From: Trichobilharzia szidati
Taxonomy: Eukaryota > Platyhelminthes > Trematoda > Strigeidida > Schistosomatidae
DNA: 64,000 bases
NCBI GenBank assembly: GCA_944472155.2
Contig: OX235275.1
Location: forward strand, 53,399,228-53,463,227
Direction of reading: 5' to 3'
The notes below the pieces were generated by a model. That model had not been told where the DNA came from. It searched no databases and saw only the letters and a list, made by a program, of their open reading frames with translations. Each line of letters starts with the position of its first letter. The first letter of the stretch is position 1. Of the stretch, positions 46,132-59,376 are shown in pieces. A program made the position numbers and the translations under genes.

Positions 46132-46209
46132 CTGTCGGTTATATTACAAAATTAAATTACAGTCCCTATATGGTAATCTGATTAGAATAACTTTAACTTT
46201 ATAACTTAC
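46132..46209 (-). other. possible 5' UTR intron of INO80B
   Basis: On the minus strand, upstream of the INO80B ATG, a strong donor (CAG|GTAAGTTA at 46210/46209) is followed 78 bp later by an acceptor-like ataaccgacag|TG (46132/46131). A short 5' UTR intron would fit the small-intron class of flatworm genes. There is no transcript evidence, and the acceptor could equally receive a spliced leader. Confidence 0.35.
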
Positions 46210-46402
46210 CTGATTATCAAATGATATATACAAAAACAGTCACAATTATCGTCTCATGTATCGCATTTCAATAGTGATTATGTAGTTCCTGCATCCTGCT
46301 AAATGGAAAAATTATGCAGCAATTACATTTATATATGTTTATGAGGAGTATTAACTATTATTACTTTATATGAACTTAGTTACTTTTTATAAACTGTAAG
46401 TC

Positions 46403-47135
46403 AAGCGTCTGTCTGTCTGGATTCAACATAGAACTTTGCACCGAAGTGCAGCAGTTCGAGTTGCCGCGTTCCAAATAGCACACAAACGTAGACAAGAAGA
46501 TGAGTGAAGAGAATCAATAGAGTTTTGACAGGTATAAGAGTGAAACAGAATGAGTAATGGTAGAAAGGAATATGAAAGATTACACAAGAGACTGAATACA
46601 TCTGCGTAAGCCATTGACAACGATTTTGAGCCATGTCACCTATTGTCTGTCTCCAGACATTGATTCTTAGAGTCCCGAGGGCGGGCCCCGACCCGGAAGT
46701 CTGCATCTCCCTACCTGACTCAGTTTATTTAACTGTCAAGGATTTCATGGATTGATGCCATGTTTTTGTTTGCCCACCACTCACTCTTTTCCAACCTGCA
46801 CCTATATCAGCTAGTAATGCCCGTCCGTCGGGGGAGGCGATGGTTAGGCATGCGCAGGACGTGACCTAGCCATCTCAATCTATGTATCTGTATAGCCTCG
46901 TCGATTCATTTTCCCTCTTTGCCCAACACTCTACCCCTGACGTCAAAATTACTTACCTTATTATACCACCTTAAGAGGTCGTAAACATCTATGGTCAAAA
47001 ACAGACAATCTTTTCATGTCTTCAACTCGTATTGGCCATGTTTCAGAGCCGTAGAGAAGGACGGAGTGAACTGCTGAGCAGTACACACGTCCCTTGGTTG
47101 ATAGCCGGATGTCAAGCGTATGATACGGTGGTCAA
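46403..47135 (-). mobile_element. RTE family B 3' part, inverted relative to the 49.4 kb copy
   Basis: The minus strand encodes the C-terminal end (RLSTKGRVYC near 47100 and GTLRINVWRQTIGDMAQNR near 46650) and a GTCTGTCTGTCTG-type tail at 46408-46420. It is very similar to 50120-50860 on the other strand. It lies 325 bp upstream of the INO80B ATG and may therefore overlap its promoter region. Confidence 0.82.
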
Positions 47136-47139
47136 CGAA

Positions 47140-47620
47140 AGTCATTTTTTTACTTTCCTAAGGAACAAAATCTGGAGCATACGTCTTTGGTGATGTGAAC
47201 AACTTCGGACTACACCACAGTTGCTAACACCTGATTACAAGACTTTTCGAGAACTTCAAACAAGTAGCCTACACTTCCTTACATAGCTCATATCATGGAT
47301 AATATTACCACTTAGCAGATGGAACAGAGCCACACTTTTCATGTCTTTCACTTTCAGTAACTATGCTTTAAACTCACATCAAGTGAGTCAGAATAAAATG
47401 CTGTCCACCACAAGCACACACACACATGTACACAGACACCGCATCACCAAAGGTAATACAAGTTGGCATATTCCAAACGCTCCTTTTTATCCGTATTGAG
47501 ATTCCGTCAGCTGCAAAACCATTAGGGCTTATACAACCTTGTAAACACATGAAGCGATCAACCTATTCAATCGCTTCACTCGGTTAAGATCAGTCTTGTA
47601 ACATCATCCTACATTTTTAT
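47140..47620. other. no feature recognised
   Basis: Ordinary AT-rich sequence with a short (AC)n run near 47415-47430. Confidence 0.4.
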
Positions 47621-47629
47621 AAATAGTAT

Positions 47630-48075
47630 TCATAAGCGTCCGCATCTGACTTGGTGTGCTTTTGTAAGCGTGTGGGCGGTTGTAACTTCCCGGCTGCCCA
47701 CACTGTGGGAGTTGATTTTTTCTTCGGGTACCTGGAACAGAAAGACAGTTAGTGTTGCGTCACGGCAGAGCCCACAGGACAACTGCGTGAGGCCAGTGCG
47801 TCACACACGGCCTGTATGAATTGGTTTCTTGGATTGGTTCCACATTAGTAACTTACCGCCGGTTACGGACCACCGTAGGTGGGGTAAGTCGGGATGTACA
47901 ATTTTGGAGGTCGACCTTTTCTAACCCCCTCTCTCCGGAGTGGAAAGACAACATAGCTAGCTGGCATGCTGGTCATCTCAGGGAAACACCTCACTGCTGT
48001 TACACTCCTGTTCCCCTGCAGTACGACTTCGCCCACAGACCCCCAGCATAGTGTAAGAAAGATTCTTACACTATG
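47630..48075. repeat. unclassified dispersed repeat, second copy
   Basis: See 2000-2372. This copy is not inside an RTE. Both copies end near ttcttacactatg. Confidence 0.55.
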
Positions 48076-48514
48076 TCGGTAACTGCTTTTAGTCTAATCG
48101 CTATCCTAACAATCTTCCTGGCATGGTAGGACTTGCAGGAACATTGGTTCCAGCCAATGTAGTTTGTTGGGTTATTGCGATATGCAGGCTTGACCACCAC
48201 GTCAACGCAGCAGCTATCGGTCGGGCGTCAGCTCCTAGGAAGACTATATCATTTGTGCTTACTAAACCAACGAGACTAACCTCAGGTAACGACAAGTTTA
48301 TTCGTTTAACACCGAAGTCGACCGGGAGTTACACCCATCACGGAACGTACAATGGAACTGAATAAAATGCCGATACTGGACATCCCTGATGGACAATACT
48401 AGTTGTCACCCAGTCTAGTCAATTCCAACAAGTATCCATAAAACCTTACATGGCTTCATTAGTTTAGGTCGATTTGTTTGGATTATGCCAATATGGAATA
48501 GTATGATTATAGGA

Positions 48515-48852
48515 AGGTAAAATCCACAACAGTTAGTTTAAGCCACGTAGGAAGGTGTAGACTTCTTGACTGGTTGGGGTCCTCGGGACGGTAAACACCA
48601 ATGGCGGCTAGAGACAATTAGTGATATGGCTCAAAATTATTCTCAATGGCTGGCGCAGATGCATCTACTCCTTGTGACTTATTATACCCAATAAAACTAT
48701 ATAGTTCTTTGCCTTATATCTCTGTTTACTGTCTCTGTTTTGCATTTCTTTTTACTTTCTTCTCTTGCTTTGTGTACTACATGGAGGGTGTGTGGTGACT
48801 CGAACTGCTGCACATCGGTGCAAAGTTCTATGTTGAAACCAGTCAGTCAGTA
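48515..48852 (+). mobile_element. RTE family B 3' fragment
   Basis: 3' terminal codons (gtaggaaggtgtagacttcttgac block), the family 3' UTR and a cagtcagtcagt tail at 48840-48852. Confidence 0.75.
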
Positions 48853-49389
48853 TGATTTTAGAGCTGGTTTTCCACGTCTTATTGACCTAAGAGAATACTA
48901 GACGACAGTGATTAATGACGATATCTCTGTTAACTTTGTCATCATTGACTTCTAGAAGCTTTCGATGAATACTTATGGAAAATCTAGATATTTCAATAAT
49001 AAATAATAGCGTCACAGACTTCCATCGAAATGGAAGATAGTACTGTCTGCTTGCATGCCATAGAGTGGAAAGTGGCGAGCCACAGAGTATTAGTCTAGGC
49101 CCCCGTTTTTCGTATTCTATGTTAAAATAACACCTTTTTAACATTATGTCTCGTCTTATATGTACAAATGCTAAATTTCGTGAACCTATACATCGTAAAA
49201 GGGATACGCTAGCCACCATATATACAAAAATATATATAAGCGTGAATATGCATTTAAGTGATAATAACTTGCATGGATTCCCAACTGACGACTTTAGTGT
49301 CTAAGGTTACTGAGTATAAGGCTCCAGGATTCATTGTAGCCAAAAACCTTTGGGAGTGAACCGAATAATAATTTAGCAGCCGCTAAGAG

Positions 49390-50860
49390 TTTGTGATCAA
49401 CACTTTCGTAAACATCAATAAAAGTATGTTCCCCATAGCACAACCAATACTACACTTTATTTGGAATACAGGAATTAAGCAACGGGCATTAGATATTTGC
49501 GCAGCACACACTTTTAGGCGTCCAACAATTGCCATATTTCTTGACTTGAAGGCGGCCTTCGACTCCGTGGATCGAGAGGTACTATGGCGATGTTTGACTG
49601 TGAAGGGAGTGCCAACAAAGTACATTGCACTAATCAAGGCACTCTACTCAAACTCACGTAGCTGTGTAAGGGCTTATGGGGAATTGTCATCTGAATTGAT
49701 AACAACCATTGGTGTCCGTCAAGGATGTCCACTTTCCCCTTTTCTGTTTAACTTCATTATAGATATGCTAATGGAAGTATCCTGAACTGAACTTAACGAC
49801 TTAGGAACCGACTTGTTACCAGGGAATAGTCTTATGGACTTAGAATATGCAGATGACATAGTCCTGTTAGGGGAGGACGCTGACAAAATGCAGAGTCTTC
49901 TGAACACCCTGAGCAGCAATCTTCGTATGTTTGGCATGCGATTCGCCCCTGTAAAGTGTAAGATGCTGCTACAGGACTGGACTACGTCAACTCCTAGCTT
50001 AGTGATAGGGAGTGAAGTGATAGAACATGTTGACCACTTCACCTATTTGGGAAGTTGTATCAGCACCAACGGATTGATTGGTGACGAAATCTCAGCACGG
50101 ATCCAAAAAGCTTGGGCTGCTTTCGCTAACTTACACCGTCTCTGGCGTAGGCGTGACATCCGGCTATCAACCAAGGGACGTGTGTACTGCTCAGCAGTTC
50201 GCTCCACCCTTCTCTATGGCTATGAAACATGGCCAATACGAGTTGAAGATATGAAAAGGTTGACTGTTTTTTATCATAGATGCCTACGATCTTTTTCTCA
50301 CGTTATAAGGTGGTATAATAAGGTAAGTAGTGTTGACGTTAGGCGAAGAGGGAAAATCAATCGAAGAGGCTATAAAGTTACATAGATTAAGATGGCTAGG
50401 TCACGTGCTTCGTATGCCTAGCCATCGCCTTCCATGACGGGCATTACTCACTGATATAGGTGCAGGTCGGAAAAGAGTAAGTGGTGGCCAAACAAAAACA
50501 CGGCATCAATTCATGAAATCCTTGACAGTTAAACTGAGTCAGGTAGGGAGATGCAGACTTCCGGGTTGGGGCCCGCCCTCGGGACTCTAAGAATCAATGT
50601 CTGGAGACAGACAATAGGTGACATGGCTCAAAATCGTTGTCAATGGCTTCCGCAGATGTATTCAGTCTCATGTATAATCTTTCATATTCCTTTCTACCAT
50701 TACCCATTCTGTTTCACTCTTATACCTGTCAAAACTCTATTGATTCTCTTCACTCATTTTCTTGTTTACCTTTGTGTGTTATTTGGAACGTGGCAACTCG
50801 AACTGCTGCACTTCGGTGCCAAGTTCTACGTTGAATCTAGACAGATAGACAGACATTTGC
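49390..50860 (+). mobile_element. RTE family B, longest copy, degenerate
   Basis: Extends further 5' than the other family B copies: PTIAIFLDLKAAFDSVDREV (first catalytic Asp), TIGVRQGCPLSPFLFNFIID, an in-frame stop at about 49783, then LEYADDIVLLGEDADK and FTYLGSCISTNGL up to VRRR. A frameshift lies near 50345. The 3' UTR ends in ctagacagatagacagaca at 50840-50858. The stop and frameshift exclude function. Confidence 0.88.
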
Positions 50861-50879
50861 GCAGCAGTAGAAAATAAAT

Positions 50880-52480
50880 GGCAAAATCACTTTCCAACTT
50901 TGTAAACAGTGATCAGATTACACCTCCTACTATTGAAGCGAGAATTAGTTTTAGCATTTCCTGTAATAAGCATTGAATTGAGTGACAGACTATCCTATTT
51001 CCAAACTGAGTAATTTACATATCTCAATATGCTACAAACATGAACTACTTTCGAAGGATTTCACAAAAAGTTATTTTTTTATCTCTCTTTTGATACGCAA
51101 CAGTATTACTAAGACAATTAATATAGTCTGAAACTCTGTATTTTTGTGATTTTTCCGCTTCAGTTTTTAGATCTTTGGCGGATCCCAATACAGTAGATTT
51201 ATTCTCCCATCTGTTGTATTTCTGTTAGATACAGTGGTTAAACGAATATCAGTTTATTTGGCGAAGAGTACAATTACATTTTATAAGCTTTCTCTCGAAG
51301 CTATCCTCTGCCTGAAATGTGACCATGTCAGCAAATAATGAAACCAAAAAGGAAAAAACTAAGAGAAATGAAAATGGGTTGCACATGTTCTACTACGTTT
51401 TGATGAACAATTCTGAAAGGATTATCTTCATATCTTTTATTCAGGTGACCTGGGCTTTCCGCTACTTTACAGGTCTTCCCAGCTTCTCTTGGGCTTTGTT
51501 GTGTGGCATCTAGCCTGCATAACTTTATCACACACACACACACACACAACTCGTCCAATGCTTACAAAAGTTTACTGATAGTGCCAAGTCCAATTCGGAG
51601 AAGTCCTGCTTAGGGACGCTGTACTCAGCTCACTGTTAATTTTCTTAAAGACTTTCTGTTATTCTTTACTTGCCGCTACGTTTCATGCTCTTCTAAAAGA
51701 CGCTGAGAACCAACGGCTACATACGGTTAGAGAAATGATTCAAAACTGTTCTCAGTGACGCGGATATATTGACTCTTTATGAACTCCCACATCCACCGAA
51801 CTATGATTCCCGTTCGTTGTGGCTTCTCTGAATTTTGTCTTCTACATTTCCCGGATACTAATTGACACAAATGGAACTTTTTGAGTGGCTTAAGACACTT
51901 TAACACCTATCAGCTAATTCTCCCGATCAGTCAATCGTTTTAGGGTGTATTCCAGCTGGAAACGACACAAGCAAGCACATCGGCCTTCGACTGGTCAGAT
52001 TTTGATAGTTTCATGTCTTCAAAAGGCTAAAAAATACTAATTCAATAACCGGGTGTAAACGTAGATCAGTAAACTTAAATTTCAGGATACACCTTACCTA
52101 GAGTCAGTAAACTTAATTTAAGGCGAGTTGATGGTGATTTATGTATCACTGAGCGGAAGGGTACCTACTACAATGACATAACACTCTTCCACTGAATTTA
52201 TAAATTTGAGGGCTATTTTGTAGCAAGTAAGTAAAAAATGCAATATGCTTCCATCAAACCATTAATCTACTCCGAAATATTTTGCTTGGGTATATGAATA
52301 CTCACTCAAGAAGAGGTGAATGTGAGAAATCCTTACAACACCGTTTGTGCAACAGACAAAATTAACGCCTAACCAGTCACGCCTAACAACAAAGCTTCAA
52401 ACGAGAGAGGAGGAAAACACAAGCATTTTAGTGCTGTTACTGCATATCTTGTTGCAACCAAACTCTCGCTGAATAAACAT
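50880..52480. other. unrecognised sequence
   Basis: No convincing frame or repeat family apart from an (AC)n run at 51530-51547 and an RTE-like cctctgtt tail fragment around 51700. Confidence 0.4.
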
Positions 52481-52489
52481 TTAGATTCT

Positions 52490-53350
52490 TACCGTTTCAC
52501 CTTCAAAATGTACCGCATTATTCGTTTTTGCACTTCAATATCCAATCCAATATCCTGATTACGAGCTAGTATAAACCAGTGATTTCTTTGAGCTCGCTTC
52601 TTGATTTAAGATAGAGGTTCCAGATCTTCGGTGAACTTATGCGTAAAAAATCCCACCACCCGACTGCTTTACCTCTGGTAGACTCCAAGAGGAGTGGTGC
52701 GAGGATTGGTCAAGATTGTGGTTTGTAGTGTGCAGTATGTTAGGATTCAGCTTCTGCCGTGAATGGAGTTTCACCTAACACCCGTTGATCATTCGGTGTA
52801 GTCATAAAAGTAGAATAGTAATAATAATTATTATTATAATAGGTTGTAGTGTAGATAATATAGGTTGAGATAAGTGAAATAATAAAGGTGACCAAAGAAA
52901 AGATAGAGTAGTCGGTACAGTGAGAGAAGACAGGATGGGTCGTGGGGGTTTAGCTTGTATGCTTATTCATTGACAGTGTGGTTTCAAATTTTAAGAGGAT
53001 AAGCCATTGAGACACAAACCATGCATTTCTGCATGATTGTCCACCTTCCGCTTAAAAGTCTCCAATACCGTCCAATATCCAATATCGTTTTTACGAGCTA
53101 ATATAAACCGATTTGATTTCTTTGTGCTCGCCTCTTGGTTGTGAGGTATAGGTTCCTGATCTTCGGTAAACTTCTGCGTAGCTCGTCCCGCCACTCGACT
53201 GTCGTAGCTTTGGTTGACTCCCAAAGGAGTAGTCCTGGGATTAATTATATGTGGTTTGTAATATGAGGTGTGTTAAGACTATTGCTACTGTGAATGAAGT
53301 TGGTCCTTTCACCAGCTAGTCCTCCAGTATCGTCGTCAAAAGAAGAGACA
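52490..53350 (-). repeat. diverged tandem copies of the CR1-like 3' end
   Basis: 52500-52830 and 53030-53350 are direct repeats spaced about 540 bp apart (ccagatcttcggtgaactta and ctgatcttcggtaaacttct). The second encodes VLETFKRKVDNHAEMHGLCL, parallel to the KRRLDSYASTQGLCP end at 53600. Confidence 0.6.
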
Positions 53351-53559
53351 ATAATAATAGATATAATTAGTGAAGTTATTCAGACTCACAGACAGGAAAG
53401 GAATAAGAAAACGTAACAACAGTCAGCTGATTAAATTCGAAGTTGATATATATGTATCGGCAATGATAATAATAATAATAACAAGTGTAGTTAGAGTTGT
53501 CAGGGGAGTAGGACGGGAGAGAATGTGAAGAAGTAAAACGACGAACTTAGTTGTCTACT

Positions 53560-53750
53560 CCTGAATGGTGAATGACATTTTAAGGGGGTAGGCCGTTTGG
53601 ACACAGTCCTTGTGTCGATGCATAACTGTCCAGCCTTCGCTTAAAGGCGTCCACAGGCAGTGCCATAGCTACATCTGCCGGTAAGGAATTCCAGGGACGG
53701 CAAACCCGCAGTGAAAAGAAGTGGGAGCGCACCCGAATCCTTGCCCTCTA
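53560..53750 (-). mobile_element. CR1-like ORF2 C-terminal end
   Basis: The minus strand reads RVCRPWNSLPADVAMALPVD then AFKRRLD, followed by a stop after NGLPP: the conserved WNSLP end of CR1/Jockey ORF2. One of a short series with 53030-53240 and 52500-52700. Confidence 0.68.
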
Positions 53751-53759
53751 GATGAGCTA

Positions 53760-56700
53760 TCCTTCTGTGATTTCCACGAGGGGGCCTATACCTACTCAAT
53801 GGCAGAACACCTTTAATTGGGTGACTTTGGTCATCTGTTATTTTTTAGGCAGTGATTTATTTTCGTTTTCGTTTCCCGAACCGTGTATGCATCCAATATC
53901 TTGTGGTAGGAACCTAACGATTTTCATGGGAGAGCTTGTTCTTTTCTCAGGACAGTTTCATATATTTGGCAAAGTCCATCACAACCTATCATATCGATTG
54001 CCGCAGCAATGCTGGACATTATAAAAGGAGGTGGGTTCATCTACTTTGAAAACGATCCTGATATATACACAGGTGACTCTTTTTTATCAAGTAAGTGGCT
54101 CTGCTTTAGTTCAAGAATTTTGTTGTAAAGGGCGGTCCTCCACCTAGACCGACAAACACTCTAGAGAATGCAGTACTGAGAGAATCGAAAAGAAAGCCAG
54201 AGAAGGAGTGAGCCTGTAGAAGAGGAGAGACTTGGTTATTGAATGTTTATTTGGAATTTGGCATGTCGATATGGCCAAGTTACGAATATCCTATCTTCAA
54301 TACCCCATTTGCACAGGCCATCCGTGTTTTGCTAATTCTGTTCTTCATACTGTGTTTCTTTGTGTTCCTTTCATATCTCCCATGTTTCTTGGTAACGGTG
54401 TATCATTTGCTTTCTCTGACATAAAATCCATCTTCCTGATTTTTGATGTTTTTATGCGAATGGATGTCTCTTCATATGCCATTGATAAATCTTATCAGTA
54501 GCACACGCCACGGGAGTAAACTAAACAAAAGACAGTATTGTAAGAGGATCGGGTGTGAGGCAGGTAAAACTCTGAAAGCATACAAACATAACAAAAAAAC
54601 CAGAACAATAAAGGTAGAAATTAAAAATTTAACTACAGTGTGTTGAAGTTTGTAGATGTAGATGAGACATTAACGAAACCAGTGCAGTCTCTAAGACCGG
54701 TCAGTTTCTCACATGGGTATGCACAAATATATTTTTCACGATAGTTAAGTGTTCGCCAGAAGCTGTCAGTTGATGAGGCGCCCACCGCCCGGCTACCAAT
54801 GATATCCAAAGGGGTATGATATTGCATAGATCAAAGAAATTTGTTAACTCAGTCAGACATTAAACATTTCGTCTTCAACGGTCAATTCATCTGTCTGTGC
54901 TGGCTGATTCACATTGTTGACAGTTGAATTTTCAACGAAAAACAGAGTGGCTGCCGCTTTGTGATGCAGCAATGTATTTTCTCTTTCAGCTACCGTTAAC
55001 AAACACATACTGAGACAGCCATAAGTGTTATATTCCCTCATCAGCAGCTGCTACAGTTTTAACAGCAGCCTGGCTACTAGGAGAGGTGTACCAGGCCAAA
55101 GAGTCAGCATGTTTTGTGGTCAAAAAGCACATCTAGCAGAATAGATGATCACGCAACAAACATAAGCTATATTTCTAAATGAAGCCAGAAAACGAGCTCA
55201 AATTCGTTCAAGCGGCATGAAAAACTCTCCTCCTAGAATGCTACTTAAGGATATCTGATTGCATTATTACGACTTAAAGTTAAAGTTCAACGCTATCTGA
55301 ACGCGAGTTTGAAGTCATGAGTCACTGATCGTTTGCTTGGCTACATTATTCTCAGTTGAGAATATTAAAACTTTGTAAAGACTCCTTTCTCTCCATGTCC
55401 GTTCTGACTTTTTACTGAGGCATATAGAGAGCCAAACAATAACGTGGATCCAATTAGTGTCAAACATCTTAACTTGTCACCACTGCTAAAGTTAAGAGAA
55501 GAAATAGATTGGATACGCCTTAAGTATAAACAAAGTGGGATGGTACTCGTACTGAACAAAGGCAGGTGTGATACTCTCTCTTTGTAAAGTCAGGATACCA
55601 TATGAACTTAAGAGAGTCTATGGAGCCAGACACTAATTTGACCAATAGTCAGTCAGGAATTACCTCTGAGACAGGTACTGGGTGCTTGTCCGCTCCTGAT
55701 ATTTTACTTTGCGAAACCCACTATACTATTCGGCGAACCAGTATGCGTCTAAGTAAGCACACCACGATAAGTGGTTTCCAAAAAGGTACTAGAACGGGGC
55801 CAGACCTTGTGAATTTTAGCTGACAGACCCGATAACAGCCCATCGAATACTGTCACTCACTGCTAACTGTTTTTGATGGCCCTGTGACTTTCGGTTAATT
55901 TTTATGTCAACGCCCATCACTTAGAACTGAGTTAGTATATCTGTTATATTTCTATCATCTCACACGAACGCAAAAGGTATTTATAAGATACTTTGTTCTG
56001 AACGCCGTTAGTAATTAGCATGTTTTGTCTTCCTGTTGGAGACAGTTGTTTTTGTGTTCACTATCTATGTAACAGTACTGCCCTTCCTTTTCAGGAAGAG
56101 ATACAGTTTGTTCTGTCATGTCTATCCTGATTACAGTAAAGTCTGTGTCACTGGCATTGATAGTGAGGGAGAATAAATGACGCCTAGCTTTAGTTATACC
56201 CTTTATTATGGTTGTAATCAAAGGCAATACACATTCATTCTTGTAATCTCGCACCATCTCAAATGCAACGTTTTGAGGAATAACGAACCCTGTTCCATTT
56301 GCCTTAATATTGATCGGAACCGGTTGAAACTAGAATCGACATTTCAAGCCAATGGCCCTTGCTGCGGGAGATTCTAATTTTATATTCATGCTGTTAGGCG
56401 GGCTTAGTGATTTTAATGAACAACCTTTGGCCACATATCAAACCTTTTACCATATACAACCGGGTTTCTGACCTAACACAACCAGTCGAAATAGTCGGTT
56501 TGAATGCTGGTATGCTATGATTCTATTTATAATGGAAGTCTACATATGTCGTTTGCTTTTGTCCGAAGTTGTTCCCACGAACACAGACCAGACTTTGTCT
56601 CCTGATATTTCCATGCCCCTGAAAATTAGGGTGGGAACAATAGTACTGGTTATTCAGATCAGTCGCTTATTGCCCTTCAGCATAGTTACACCCGCATGCC

Positions 56701-57880
56701 CACACACTTGTTCACAACAAATAGTGCAAAATATGATGGCGATGATACTATATTCCACAATGATTGGCGAACTATATAATACGTGCTCCTTGAAATTATC
56801 AGTCTCTGGAACAAGATGTCCCAGGCCGAAATTCTAGACGTCAGCCTAATTAAACTAAAGTACCACACAGAGGATGCACTGTCATTCGCTGCAACTACGG
56901 ATTTTATATGACTCATTCATGTTAGCTAGGTGAAACACTCCAGTGAGAGTTCTTTAGGAGACAATCTTCCATGCTGGAGAAAATATTTTAAACCCATAAA
57001 CTTTTGGGCATGATGGAAATAGAGTATGCAGAACTGACATGTTCGGCCGCCTTTCATACGTCGTCTCCTTAACAGCGCAGCTCACGGGGTCTTTGATGTG
57101 ACATCCTGCCTCCAGACTGCCAGTTTACCAATAAAGCTTATTCCTTTACAGAGGAAGGATGTCCAGTCAAAAGTTACTTCATGTAAAAGTACTGTAGGAA
57201 AGTCAGAGAAGTAGCCTGCCATTCTTTTATCCTCGGAAGTCCCATGTGACTGCAACATACTGTTTATGTTTGAATAAGTGGCAATAAACAATTGGTCTAT
57301 GTAGATGGACTAGGTGAAAATGAAATGATTCCGCGAGTTTCAATACCCTCCTACAGTTCCATTGTTGAGACCTCTCTCTGATTCTTTCGAAATTTATCTT
57401 GGATTTATGCACAGCTTTATGCTCCTACTGTCTACGTTTTGGTACCATTTCCGATTGGACATATTTTAGAGGATAACCACAAAACTATAATGGGAAACGA
57501 CAATTTCACTGAATACTAAGGTTCTGCTGTCATCTTTTCCAAACGATCTGTTTGATTTGGCATATAGAAAAGGATGGATATACCAGCCAAACAAAAACTT
57601 TTCGGGGATATAGGGAAACGCATAGCACAGGTTAGATATGTCGGAATCAAAATCACTGGAAATTCAGCAAACGAAAATAGTGTTAATGGATTTGAGTGTA
57701 GCCAGTTGTTAGCCAGGCAAACGTCGGCCATACCTATTTGATTATACTGCCTAGAATTTTAGTGGAACCAATTTTAGTGGTGCCGAAGTCAAATAAAACC
57801 CTCTTCGTATCTAACTAAGGATACTTGATTAGTACAGCGAATACTGTCAGGTATTGGGAGCAAACGGTTACTTCATACCT
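53760..57880. other. unrecognised low-repeat sequence
   Basis: Mixed composition, many short frames on both strands, none with a known domain. 54232-54501 (+) is hydrophobic but has no start or splice context that I would trust. Confidence 0.4.
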
Positions 57881-57884
57881 TGCG

Positions 57885-58030
57885 TTTCACGTAAAGTATA
57901 GGGCTCTGAGCTTCTAGGTTCAGAAGCAGGGGTACTATTCTTACGTGGTGTGGTTTCTTGCTCCACCCTCACTTTCCACCTTCTTCAGTTTTACTGTTGG
58001 TTAGTAGACTAGAGGGTGTTTACTAATGCA
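57885..58030 (-). repeat. type 2 SINE-like fragment
   Basis: Matches the body of the type 2 SINE (gggctctgagcttctaggtt, ttcttacgtggtgtggtttc) in worn form, without the tRNA head. Confidence 0.5.
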
Positions 58031-58935
58031 CCAACCGGTAGCAAATGTTGCCAGTGTTACTACAGAATACCTAGCCGTTACTATGAATGAAATATGATCG
58101 TTGCGTGGAAAGCATCGATTAAAAAAGTATTATTGTCGCCAAATAATGTTCTGGAAAGTGAACTTTTCCGTTCGATCTAGTATTGTAAGTGAACCTTGAT
58201 GGCTAGTGTACTGTAGGTTTGGCAGCTTCGAAGAATCTCAGGCGGCATATCTCGAGGCTGGTGCTGTTGCTAGAAGATCAGTAGAATTCAGAATGCCGTG
58301 AACTGCAGCCAATTGGAAAATACCAGAAGACAAACTAGAAATTCTAGGATTGTTTACTATTCCATTGACATTAAACCAGCACTACAATAAATTGACAGCA
58401 AAAATGGCTACAGTAGCAGAAGCTACGGCTCAAACATTGTGACCTGAGTATGATTAACAATGTCAGCTCTGGTCGTATCACTCCAGCATTTCACTGAACA
58501 TCAAGCAAATAGGTCTCTTTGGGGATTATAACATCCAAAGGAAACGAAACCAGTTTCAACACGCCAGGCCATTGAACATTCATTCAGTTTTAATCACACT
58601 GATACGTAACTGGTTTTCAGTTAAGTCTAATCCGCTAGCTGTTCTAGGCGTGGAGATTTGAAACAGATGTCTCTAGTGTTAACTCATCTTTCTCCAAAAG
58701 TGTGTTTATCTCCACAAACGCTCACGCGCTCTTCCTTCTGTGATCTTAATGTTGCAACCAGTTTACTTGATCTTCAGAATGCCTTTGTGAAGGCAGTCGC
58801 GGAGAGATCCCAACGGCCCGCAAACGCTGTCATGCCGAACAAACACATCAGCGCAGATAATATGTCAGCTATAAAATGTCTTCGTAGTTTGTGTGTAAGA
58901 GCTTCACATATCACCTCCTTCATATGACGCTCAAC

Positions 58936-59376
58936 CTACTGCGCATAATTTGCTGAGCCTTCTGGGATGCAAGTTAATTGTTCGAAATACCTACTGGGCA
59001 AATGTAACGTGTATTTCCAGACTAACTCAGCCATGCTACATTCGTCTTGACTGACAATTATGTAAGTGTCAAGAAGGATAGCAGTGGTTTCCCAGTACAT
59101 TTTGTGCCAGCAACATATCAATTTCGCGCCCTTGCTATGGGAAATGACCGACTCTGAAAAGAAGGATGAAGGCTTTAACGGTGTGTGGGCCATGCAACGT
59201 ACGTCAAATACTGCGTTCCTGCACCTGATGTCTGAAGTGCCCGGAACATTTATAGTTATTGTCAGGTGCAATACCACTGTTGTGTCAAATTTTAACTTGG
59301 TGGACCTTCCTCGGAACTGAGCGTATTTTGACCTACGTGAGAAACACAGAAAATTTGCTGGCTGTCGAAAAAGCAC
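58936..59376 (-). CDS. hypothetical 146-codon open frame
   Basis: Longest frame in the 54-60 kb block. It begins MLFRQPANFLCFSRRSKYAQ and ends EGSANYAQ, with scattered Cys and a moderately hydrophobic character. No domain, signal peptide or splice-site support is visible, and a shorter frame overlaps it on the other strand. It may be a chance frame or part of a decayed element. Listed because it is the only sizeable frame in a block without recognised repeats. Confidence 0.2.
   Translation of the reverse strand: MLFRQPANFLCFSRRSKYAQFRGRSTKLKFDTTVVLHLTITINVPGTSDIRCRNAVFDVRCMAHTPLKPSSFFSESVISHSKGAKLICCWHKMYWETTAILLDTYIIVSQDECSMAELVWKYTLHLPSRYFEQLTCIPEGSANYAQ

Noticed and set aside
54232..54501. 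Small hydrophobic protein gene
   Set aside because: AT-rich chance frame; no domain, splice-site or repeat support.
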